Positions 10,148 through 20,500 of a DNA stretch of 64,000 bases are shown here, one piece after another; position 1 is the first letter of the stretch, and every line of letters starts with the position of its first letter. The translations under genes and the position numbers were made by a program. This DNA is from Misgurnus anguillicaudatus (Eukaryota > Chordata > Actinopteri > Cypriniformes > Cobitidae). The stretch is from positions 20,531,001 through 20,595,000 of the forward strand of contig NC_073361.2 in NCBI RefSeq assembly GCF_027580225.2, read 5' to 3'. A model generated the notes under the pieces. It made no database searches. It saw only the letters and a list, made by a program, of their open reading frames with translations, and was not told where the DNA came from.

Positions 10148-13100
10148 ATGGTGAAGGCTCGTCTTCTGTCTTCAAGGCAGCTTCTGGTGGAGGCCCTTTA
10201 TCAACTGGGCCCTCTGCTAGACCGCGCTATTTCTGTAGGCTTGCTTACTACAGAAGACTGTTATGAGATTAATGCTGAAGCGACGCCAACTAAAAAAGCC
10301 CGAAAACTTCTAGAAATCGTTGATGCTCAGATGGATGAGAGCAGCGCCTCAAGCTTCATGGAGTGTCTGAGGAGCTGCAAAAAAAATTACCCGCGCTTGC
10401 GATCCTGGCTGTCTTCAGAAGAAGGTATACAATAACCTAATGTATGAAAACATATACAGTTAAAGCAGTAGAATGATGTGATACTGAAAACTTGTTGTTG
10501 TCTTTAAATATTAGACATTTCCACTTTGCCAAGTATTCAGCAAGGTCCAACAGGTAAGACTTAAGTTTAAACATGAAAAATGATCTTGTTTTAGAATATC
10601 AAGGAAAAATGTCACTAACAGTAATAACAATATTGTTTCTCTTTGCAGAATCTCATTTACAGGCCAACTTCAGCGTTCTGTGTTCACGCCTGGGTTGTTC
10701 GGTTCTGCCCATCTCCTATGATCTCTTCTCTAAAGAAATTCTGACTCAGCTGGAATTTGAGAAAGTCCAAGCGGTACCTATTCCAACCCAGCAAGCACAA
10801 ACCCTGCTGTCCATCTGCCTGAAGAAAGGAGAAAAGGCTTGCAAGAGCTTTTACACAGCCCTACATGATGAGGATGAGCAACTAGCTGAGGAACTCGATG
10901 GTAGGCGGCACTATGTGATACAGAAGATCACACGCATGACATTCATGAGCTCAGTTGGATAAAATGTGTGATCCTGGACCACAAAACCAGTCATGAGTAG
11001 GACGGGTATATTTGTAGCAAATGCCAAAAATACACTGTATGGGTCAAAATTATACATTTTTCTTTTATGCCAAAAATCATTTGGATTTTATGTAAAGATA
11101 ATGTTCCATGAAGAGATATTGTACACTTCCTACCGTAAATATATATAAAACAATTTTATCACTAGTAATATGTGTTTTTAAAGACAACTTTAAAGAGATT
11201 TTTTGTTTCTCAGCCAAATATTGTCCTACCCTAACAAACCTTATAGAAAGCCCAATTTAGATTATGTATTTATTTACATGATGTATAAATCTCAATTTCA
11301 AAAAATTGCCCCTTATGACTGGTCACATGCCATGCATAACATTCACAGCTAAGTTTGAACATGTGTTCCTGTAACTTAAAGGTGCAGTGTGTAGTTTTTA
11401 GAAGGATCTCTAGACAGAAATGCTAAATAATATATAAAACTATATTATCTGGGGTGTATAAAGACCTTTCATAATAAACCGTTATGTGTTTATTACCTTA
11501 GAACGAGACCTTTTTATCTACATAGAAAGAGGGTCCCCTTACATGGAAGTTGCCATTTTGTGCCGCCATTTTTCTACAGAAGCCTAAACGGATAATTTTT
11601 TTTCACTAAGCTGTCTCCGACGATGACATGTTTGTCCGGTGGCAGCTTCTCTATGTGTTTCAAAAGCAAGGGGTGAGCAGGGGACTAAGCTGTTGGTTGC
11701 AATTCGCAACCTCACCACTAGATGCAGCTAAAATTTACACACTGCACCTTTAACTGGTATAGTGTTAAATTAGTAGAAAAGGTCAAGGGTTTGATCCCAG
11801 AATACAAACTTGCTAATAAAATGTATACGTTGTAATGCACTGTAAGTTGCTTTGGATAAAAATTATTTTGATGCCTCAATCACCTGTTGTTAAAAGTCTC
11901 TTATATTTTTAGTTCCAAACCTTTCATGTATGTCCATTAAAAAAGAGGAGGGGGGCTGCAGTCTACCGATAGCCGTGGAGGAAACAACCGCTCACCCGAG
12001 GGGTCTCTCAGGTGATTTACATTTCAAAGCTAGTACTGTATGCTTTTTATTTGTGCTAATAGTACCTTGAGTCTTTAGCATGGTCTCAGCAAGGCCCAAA
12101 ACCTACATTTTAATTACAGCACATACTGTAATATCATTTATACAGACGACAGTTTTGTTGAATTAACAATAAACAACTGCTAATATATTAAAGGCTGGTA
12201 AATGTTCTTCTAATATTTTAAGCTATGAGCTTACTTAACTGTTATTGAACACCTGCTACATCTTAAACTTGTCTCACTATTATCAGAAGGTCTGCAGCAG
12301 ATCATGGCTCAGCTGGGCATGAGTGCTGGAGATGAGATTCGGTTTAATGTCTGTGAGCTGGGTGTGTTCGTTGGCTTGCCGCGTCGGACAGTCAGAGAGT
12401 GTCTTCTCGAAGGTGTCGGCATTGAAGACCAGGCCCAGCTGGAGGCTCTGGTTTCCCTTTATGTGGAGAAGACACAGGATGCAGAAAGGATGCTGAGCAG
12501 AGTGGCAGACCTCAATCCTCAGGGTAAGTATCCAAGATGTCGGTCCAAACCAAAGAGATCAATATCCAACCTCAGATCCTGTTTAATCTATTAACTCTTT
12601 TATCTCGTCAATTAAGAAAAAAATAGTTGCATAAAACATGTGTTTTTGAATAATTTATGTTAATCTGCAATACCGCAATTATCCACTAGATTACTAGCCT
12701 GGTTAGCCAGACCTACATCAAGATGTAAGGTCTGGCAACTCTTCACACAAACGGCTCAATGCAAGGGGCGGGATATAAGGTTGTCCCTCAAAATGCCTCT
12801 GTACGCAATAGGATAGCGCTATGACCAATCAGAGCAACGAAGAAGGTGATGTATGAGTCCCCTACGTTTCCCCACCAGTGGAGCTAATTGGTATATCAAA
12901 CTTTTACCGTAACCAGTCGGCAAAACTCCAAACACATCTTTCTTGCTTAAAAAGGACTTCAGTAGGGTTATTTGCTCTTCTCTCAAAGAAAAACATAAGT
13001 CTAAGTCCTCCAGAGTCGCGGCCAAAGCCGCTTCAAAAGAAAGCTGTTCGCCAGCAGCAGCAGCCATTCTTTGTTTTCAAGTAGGAACCGTCGCAGGCAG

Positions 13101-15687
13101 CTCTGTCGTCATCATGTTAAGACAGCCCCTCATACGGTACACTCGATGTGATTGTGCTGACCAAATTTTGGTTTTTGGAGCTGTTAAGTGTATTGTGAGT
13201 GCCTAGACTAAACCCTGGCAGCAAATATATTTTGCGGCCGCTAGGGTGCGTCTAGATTTCTAGGCTACTAGATTACCCCATTTATGTAAAAAACTGAAGG
13301 CAAAACGTAATTTAGCTACTTATTTTAATCGCTAATTTCTCATGTAAATGTCTAACTCCATATATGTTGTGATAATCGTTCTGAATCTGATCTATAACAA
13401 AAATCCTTCACAAAATTGCAATTATTTCAGCTTTTTGCTAAAAATTTGCATTTTTGAAGAAAAATACCCATATTTAAAGGCGCAGTGTGTAATTCTTCGA
13501 AGGACCTCTTGACAGAAATGCAAAATAATATATAAAACTATATTATCAGGGGTGTATAAAGACCTTTTTATAATGAAGTGTTATGTTTTTATTACCTTAG
13601 AATGAGACATTTTTATCTACGTGGAAGTCGCCATTTTGTGCCGCCATGTTTCTACAGAAGCCCTTAACAGACAATCTTGTTTTACTAAGTTGTCTACATC
13701 AATTACATATTTTTCCGGTGGCGGCTACCATAGCTTCTCTATTGTTATTTTAATACCTACCAAAAGTATCTATTATTGAGATTTGGTTAAGTCATGTGAT
13801 TTCAAAATGGCTGCCACTGAGCGTTGTAGGGTTGCCCTACCTTATGTTGATTTTATACTTAACTCTTTTCCGGCCAGTGTTAGCATTTTTTCATGATTTT
13901 CACAAAAGTTGAATGCCTTCCAGAAAATGTTCTTCTTTCAAAAACACCAAATTTTGAGCAAAAAGCTGAGATAATTTTATTTTTGTGAAGGATTTTTGAT
14001 AGAGATCAGATTTAGAGCGATCCTCAAAACATTCACGTGAGGCGTTGCTTCCGGGTTGTTTAAGTTGCGGCAGAGCGCCACCTGGTGGATAATAGCGGTC
14101 TTGCGGATTGCCGGAAATACTTGTCATTGGCAGGGAAGCGTTTTCTCTTAATTGACGAGTTAACTCAATGGCGGGAAAAGAGTTAACAGCTCTGCCTAAC
14201 TACTACCGCCTACCTTCATCCATTGACGCTAAAAGTCCTTCTCTGCATTAATAATGATCACTTTAAGCTTAAAAAAAGTATATTCTATGTAATCCTGTAA
14301 AAAAAACACATTAAACTATACCTGGTTTTCATATGTAGCGGTCCAGCTGTCTGAGAGAGGGTATCTGCTGTTGAAGTTACTACAAAAGGCAGAGACTGTG
14401 CTGCGCAGTGGAACACACAGTCACCAGCATGGCTGGGACCACCTGCACGATCAGGACTATTTACAAACATGGGACCACCTACATCCTGGGGAATACACGG
14501 ACCAGCGCACCGTGTGGGCCATCTTCAGCTTTCTGGTATGGGACTGCATGGCAGTCGTTTTGGAAAAACCAGAAGCAAAACCCAGCGGAGGCCTACTGGT
14601 TATGATTAAACAGCTGAGAGCCAGTGGAAGGGTGGAGGCAGCTTTACTGCAGGAGATGGAGCAGTGTTGGACAGACGGTGATGCTGAGAGTCTTCTGCAG
14701 AGCGTGAGAGTACTCGCTCAGGTGCTGAGGGACCTACATCCACGCAAGGAAGGTCTCCAGCTGTCCCCTTCAGTTGAGGGGTTGTTTTTCTGCAAACCCA
14801 GCAGGCTACACAGGGTCACCTTTTTTCAGGGTGTTTCAGCACGGGTCATCCGTAAAGCATTGAGCAGCATGGCTCCATCCTCATCAGATCAGAACTTAAC
14901 AGCTCTAGCTAAACAATACAGGGAAGTGTGTGTTCGCATTGCACGTTTATTAAAAGCAGTGCGGCCAAATAAGGAAAACATTGACTTGTTGAACGCACCC
15001 CTTTCTGCTGTCACTCAACACGTGCGATTCATCTTAGCAGATCCTGCTTTTAGCTCGGAGGCCTTCGATGCGGGAGTTCACCATCGTTTGCTGTCCGTGT
15101 TAGAGTTTAACCCTGCACATTTGGGCCTGGGATCTCTAATGAGGCTCCACCAGGACACTCTTTCAGAATTGGAAAGCTACTTGCAAATAGGAGACCACCA
15201 CAACTTCCAGTTTGTTCTGGAATCGGTACGGATACTCGGGCCTGCAAAGCTGTTGTCGGTCAGAAACGTCCATGGACCCGTCGCCATCGACAGTGGAGTG
15301 GAGGAGGTCCTACATTTTAGAACATCAGAACCCACTTCATTTCTGGTTCGATTGCACTGCCAGTGCTATGAAGAGGGAAAAGGATGCTTCAAGGTGGACT
15401 TTCCACGCTGCATGTGTGTGCCTATGCTTAAGGCAGAGGGGATGATTGAGAATCAATGGGTTGGTGGGAACGTTCTGGCTGAGGCCGGAGGAAAAGTATG
15501 GATCAGAGAGGAGGAAAGGGGTGGGTGGGATGCGCTACAGACTTTGACTCAAAGACACAATGCTCAGATCAGAGATGAAGGCTGCTGCTTTAAAGTTAAG
15601 ACTTCTGGATTAGAATGCGAGGTCAAATTCATATACAGGAGTGAAAGGTTGTGGGCGGAGTCTCATAGGGACTGTGAGGTAAATTGA
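10148..15687 (+). CDS. Tandem-CARD protein with unassigned C-terminal region
   Basis: Six exons: 10148-10424, 10515-10553, 10649-10900, 11913-12011, 12287-12523 and 14339-15687. All junctions are phase 1 with GT-AG sites and the total is 2253 nt (750 residues plus stop). The start is the first ATG after a good acceptor, so a 5' untranslated exon is expected upstream. Residues 1-90 and about 110-188 each read as a CARD helical bundle (for example TKKARKLLEIVDAQM and QQAQTLLSICLKKGEKACKS), an adaptor fold of apoptosis and inflammasome signalling. Residues about 223-300 look like a third small helical domain. The last exon encodes about 450 residues, starting with a His/Asp-rich stretch, that I cannot match to NACHT, ankyrin, caspase or leucine-rich domains. 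A cytosolic innate-immune or death-signalling adaptor is inferred from the CARDs alone. Confidence 0.8.
10967..11328. mobile_element. Cyprinid dispersed repeat (gaccacaaaaccagtc family)
   Basis: Starts tgtgatcctggaccacaaaa and ends near cttatgactggtcacatg, imperfectly inverted ends. It lies in the intron between exons 3 and 4 of the CARD gene. Repeats of this kind are very common in cyprinid genomes. Non-coding. Confidence 0.7.
11376..11753. mobile_element. MITE with ttaaaggtgcagtgtgta ends
   Basis: The left end ttaaaggtgcagtgtgta is matched by tacacactgcacctttaa on the right, about 378 bp apart. It contains no coding frame. A truncated relative is at 13474-13745. TTAA-like ends suggest a TTAA-targeting DNA transposon group. 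Confidence 0.8.
11754..11880 (+). mobile_element. Degenerate tRNA-derived SINE
   Basis: It retains a B-box-like gggtttgatccc segment and the tail tgtaagttgctttggataaa, both typical of a fish tRNA-derived SINE also seen at 32491. The head is decayed. It directly abuts the preceding MITE. Confidence 0.55.
12695..13267 (-). mobile_element. Nested element carrying a RecQ-like gene fragment, 9-bp target duplication
   Basis: The 9-mer ctagattac flanks both sides exactly (12686-12694 and 13268-13276). Ends are tagcctggttagcc and ctaggcta, so the terminal repeats are short and imperfect. The element is 573 bp and carries, on the minus strand, the first ~70 codons of a helicase-like frame. A 9-bp duplication is typical of Mutator-like elements but is not proof of that family. 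Confidence 0.7.
12819..13067 (-). pseudogene. RecQ-like helicase N-terminal fragment
   Basis: The minus-strand frame opens with ATG at 13067 and reads through a helicase motif I (Walker A) at residues 49-58, LPTGYGKSLI. The upstream part, LREEQITLLKSF, resembles the Q-type motif of RecQ helicases. It breaks off after about 70 residues without motifs II-VI, so no working helicase can result. It is cargo or a relic of a mobile element rather than a host exon. Confidence 0.65.
13474..13745. mobile_element. Truncated MITE, relative of 11376-11753
   Basis: Starts tttaaaggcgcagtgtgtaa and follows the same internal order as 11376-11753 up to the ccggtggcggct region. The right terminus is missing. 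It is inserted in the outer element at 12591-14186. Confidence 0.65.
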
Positions 15688-15939
15688 AGGTGTTTGGGGA
15701 TTGGTTATGACATTTCAAACATAGTGATTGGAACACAATAGAGAATAGGAGTTTGATGTGCTGTACTTCATATACATGACGTGACGTTAATTATTTTGTG
15801 TCCGTATGGTTCAATTAAATGTAAAAGGGTTAAAATTTCAAAATAAATTTGCAGATTACTTGCATACATTCTCTTTTTTGATGACCAAGTCTAACATTTC
15901 TGGTTTTATTTTATTTTGAAAGAATATTTGGGGGATAAT

Positions 15940-16500
15940 TGCAAAGATGTCGGTGTGGTGTAACCGGTCTGTGGCAATTGGTGTAACTAGTGTTTTTTAA
16001 ATGAAAATATAAATATATTCATAAAAAATGTGGAATAAAATATAAGCATCTAGTTTAGTGTAATAGGATTTTTTTACATACATTTTTACATCATTTGTCA
16101 AAGATTATTTAGAAAACAGAGCTGTTTTCAGCATATGTCCGGGCAAATATTACAAAAAGACATAAATGTAAAGTTTAATGCGTTTTTTTCACATTTTTTG
16201 TGAATATATTTGTATTTTCATTTAAAAAAATACTGGTTACACCGGTTGACACAGACCGGTTACACCACATTGACATTTTGCAATTAAAAAATGTGAAGTG
16301 AAAACGCATTGAGGTTTACATTTAGAAATAACTAATAAAATTATATTTTGTTGGTTGTTTCTAAATGTAAGCTTTGATGCGTTTTTACTTCACATTTTTC
16401 ATGAATATATTTATATTTTCATTTGAAAAAAAGAAATACTAGTTACACCGGTTGACACAGACCGGTTGCACCACATTGACATTTTTGCAATTATCCCCCC
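15940..16500. repeat. Palindrome and direct-repeat cluster between convergent genes
   Basis: A block containing gttacaccggttgacacag occurs at about 16230-16287 and 16438-16494, with an inverted version near 15955-15995. Around it, acttcacattttt blocks with long AT arms form inverted repeats (for example 16291-16315 with 16378-16400). It lies downstream of the CARD gene and of spice1, which converge here. Function unknown; it may be a decayed foldback element. Confidence 0.6.
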
Positions 16501-17574
16501 CAATTTTTTTTTTTTTTTATGATTGCGCTTACATGCCATCAAGGTGGATAAAATATTTAATATTTCTCATTCTTTGGTGCAATTTGCGGTTACACCATTT
16601 GACATTTTCAGGTCCATTCAGTCTTAACTTTCATAAAATGGTGCAAATGTAATTTTTTTATTGCATAAAATTAACAAATACATTGTGCATTGAAATAAAC
16701 CTGATGCATGCTTTAAAAAGATTTTAGAATTTCTCATCTTGCCAAACCATTTTTGTCACTGACCCACATGCAGTCATAGATTTTATATTTGTTGAGAGGT
16801 TAGATGGCATTTTTGTACTAAAAATGTATTGATTACACAGAAAGATTATTTAGTGATAAAATTGTAAAATAAAAGTATGTCAGATGTAAAGAGATTTGGC
16901 AAGTACAAAACTTTTTAATACCATAAATTTCAACATAAAGACACCTTAAACTACCATCAACAATATGAAATAGTATTGCATTTTTTTTAATACTTATTTT
17001 TGCAGCGGTATTATGAACTGAAAATCAAATGTTCACCACAATTCTGATATTTTAAGCACCAATGTGTCACATTTTGGGCTGTTGATCAAAAAAATTACGC
17101 CAACACAATAAAGCATTTAATTATCTAAAATTTATTGCGGCATTGTGTACTCCCTAAAACAAAGAAACAATACATTACAGTGTGTTTAAGTCAGTCAGTG
17201 TGTTTACATGCACAATGATATTTTGAGTCATATAAACCTTATACTTCATATAAACCTTATACTTCATGTAGAACGTCTGGAAAACAACTCTTTTTGAGTG
17301 AATGTTATTTCTCCAAACAAGATTTTCATTACTATTTTTATTACTAATATTAAATATATGACCATCACAACACACTCCTGATTGTTCATTCTTATAGTTT
17401 GTTGCTTTTGTGAACAAAATGAGATTTACATAAACACACACTAGGGACCCTCATAATCCTGATATTAAAACATGAGCCATATGCTGTGAAGGAGACCTAA
17501 AACATTTAAATGGGGATGCTAAAGTGATTGTTAATGTAACATTTTCTGTAACTTGTCCTTTTGCTGAACTCAAG
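16501..17574. other. AT-rich intergenic stretch between convergent 3' ends
   Basis: No gene is supported. A short tandem duplication of about 17 bp (tataaaccttatacttca) lies at 17232-17270. Part of the right side probably belongs to the spice1 3' untranslated region, which ends on the minus strand. Confidence 0.5.
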
Positions 17575-20500
17575 TTATTTGACATGAGCAGACAACGCAA
17601 ACCAGCCTTCTCTTTTCACCTTGCCCATCTGTCAGAAATGAAAGAGAAATTCTGTCATCGTTTCCTATTAATGTATTTAGTGTAGACAAATAAAGGTTTG
17701 TGTGTAACAATAAGACGATGAATGTGGAATTACGGACCTGATTCTGAATGCTCTGGATTTCCACGCTGTCTAAACTTTGCGGTGAAACTCTTTCAGCTGA
17801 CCTGGGAAAAAGAAAAACATTTGTGTTAGGTTGATTTTAAAAGATTTCGGAGAATTATAAAAACACCTTATGGATGCTTTAGTATTATGGTGGCAGAGCA
17901 GAACCGAATTGTCTATTACAATAACTCACATTCTGCTGCTTTCAGTGGACTGTGGAGAATGGTTCCTCTCAGGACGTGTCAGAAACGGTTCTGGAGTTAA
18001 CCCTTTAACAGCTAAAAAACATTTAACAGTCATGTTATCCTATGAAATCCAGGCTCAAGTCTCTCAAAAATCGCATCAAAGTTGCATTTCACATTGATTT
18101 CAGTCTTTGACATGACCTTAATCAATATTAAAGACATCAAGGTTATATTTTTACAAAATATTCTTTCCATTATGTAGGATGGTTTTATAGAGAACAGTAT
18201 GATTTTAGCTGGGTTTTCACAGGCAGGGTCAAAAATATTATTTAGTCCCATACCAGATACAAGAAGGTGAGCTGAAACAAACTCTATTTATATATCTGCT
18301 TTTAAGATACTTTTCAAGTGGTCAGCACTCATCTTTTTACTCAGGTGTAAACTTGGTTTAAAACATTTTGTGATCCGACCACAAAAAAAGGAGTTTGATT
18401 TGTAGCGTAAACATACTCTGTCCTAACGCAAGAGTTTTACTTTTTATGCACTTAAAGGTACACTGTAAAGATATTTAGCGCCATCTAGCGGTGAAACTGA
18501 ATTGCAACCAATGGCTCAGTCCACACTGTAGAGGTCTTCACGAGTCCACTTAGATTCGAAAACCTGAGGTCCGAGTCTAAAAGTTTTACGTGTGCCTCGA
18601 ACACGGGTCGGGTGTAATATTATCGCGCTCGTGAAATTTAAAATGAATGTGTTTTTGTCAAACAGACCCGAGAAGACGGGAACTCTCTCGCGTTTGTGCA
18701 TCGAGTCCTTTTACAACCCCTCCTCTGTTTGCCAAGAGCGCTTGTGACATGAGGTGCCTGGCGGTAGGTTAATTTTCGTTGAGTGAGACCTGTCAATCAA
18801 TTTTAAATGCACATTTTAGCAGTTACCTTGGTGTTGTCGTCAGAAAACAAATGAAAATAAATGGAGCAGCGGGTCATATTGGTTGCGAGGCTACCGGGGT
18901 TTCTGTCGGAGTGGCACATGAGCCGCATGCGGGACTGCACACTAGGGGTCTTCACGGGTCCACTTAGATCCGAAAACCTGAGGTCCGAGACAATTTTAAA
19001 TGTACATTTTAACGGTTACCTTGGTGTCGTCATCAGATAACAAAGTAAAACAAATGGAGCAGCTCGCCAAATTGGTTGCGAGACCAGCCGGGTTTCTTTC
19101 TGTCTGACTGCTGTGTGCGGGGCTGCAGACTGCACACATGTCTGTTCCGTTTACATTTGGGTCCAGTCGGGTTAAAAAATGCCACTAGTTCGGGTCGGAC
19201 TCGGGTCTAAGTTTCTCGGGTTTGTCTCGGGTCTTTCTTTTTAAAAAAATTATTTATGCATGTCGGGTTCAGGTATAAAGTGATTCGGGTCGGGTACATT
19301 TCTTTGGACCCGAGAAGACCTCTAACTGTACACACGTCCGTGGCATTTGCATTCGGGTCGGACTCGGGTCTAATTTTCTTGGGTTTGTCTCGGGTCGTTC
19401 TTAAAAAAAAAAGTTATGCACGTCGGGCCCTAGAGGATCTCTACTCCACAGCTCACTTCTCCCTTTCTAAACACAAAGTGAAGCTACGGTAGATAAAAAA
19501 AAGTTTACTCTAAGGCAGGGGTGGGCATTCCTGGTCATGGAGGGCCACTGCCCTGCATAGTTTAGCTCCAAGCCTGATTAAACACACCAAAATGTCATTT
19601 CCAAGTCATACTGAAGCCTTTGATTGGGATTTTCAGGTGTGTTTGATTAGGGTTGGAGCTAAACTTTGCAGGACAGTGGCCCTCCAGGACCAGGAATGCC
19701 CAGCCCTGCTCCAAGGTAATAAAAACAAAGTTCATTTTGTAAGGCCTTTATCACCACTGATAATATTGTTATGTATATTATTGCATTTCTATCAAGAGAT
19801 CTACATACATACTTTACCACTGATGTAGTCAATTATTTAAGGGTTTTTTGACTAGTCATAGGAAATGCCAGCATTTGTCTCACCTGACCATATATGATCA
19901 TATTACCCAAACAGATCTTAATACTACAGAAGATATAAGCAGCTGTGTGAGTGCTGATGGAATGAGGTGGCACTGGAGAAATTGCAGGGGAAACTCTGAG
20001 GGACGAGCTCTGTTTTTGTTGCTCAATGAGCTCTAGTAGTTTAGCTCGAGCTTCTGCGCTTTGTCGGTTCAACTCCTGCAGTTTCTGTTCAATCTCTGTC
20101 GTTGAAGATCTCTGTACACAAACAGGCTGAACAAAATGCATGCATAAGTTACAAAACTGCCACATACAAGTGGGTTCAGTTCAAGCTTTATAGATTGCAC
20201 CCCCCCCCTCACATTTTACCTGCTGTCTAAGTGGTTGTTCTGTACAGGGTGGTTCTTGTCTAACTACAGAACTGGTTGTGATCAGATGCGCACTCTGGAC
20301 TCTCGATACTGATGCTCCTGTTGGAGATGGGCGGCTTTGATCCAGCTGGGCCCGAATATCTGCATTATGACGTGTCAAATCTACCACATCTCCTTTCATG
20401 GCATCTTGGGAAAGATAGTCCAGCAGGGAAGTGGGGCGTGGCAAGCTGGCAAAGGAGGAAGGAGAGCAGGGGATGTCCAAGTCCTCAAGTGAACTCTGAC

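Larger units (their letters stand above)
12591..14186. mobile_element. Outer TTAA-flanked foldback element in the last CARD-gene intron
   Basis: Both ends are TTAA followed by inverted copies of ctctttt and of ctcgtcaattaag (12591-12616 and about 14145-14186). Further inside, 13393-13470 pairs with 13935-14015. The element has been interrupted by two other elements, at 12695-13267 and 13474-13745. It lies wholly within the intron 12524-14338. Confidence 0.7.

Noticed and set aside
12819..13067. RecQ helicase as a host gene on the minus strand
   Set aside because: Only motif I is present, the frame ends inside a 573-bp element with target duplications, and it lies in an intron of another gene.
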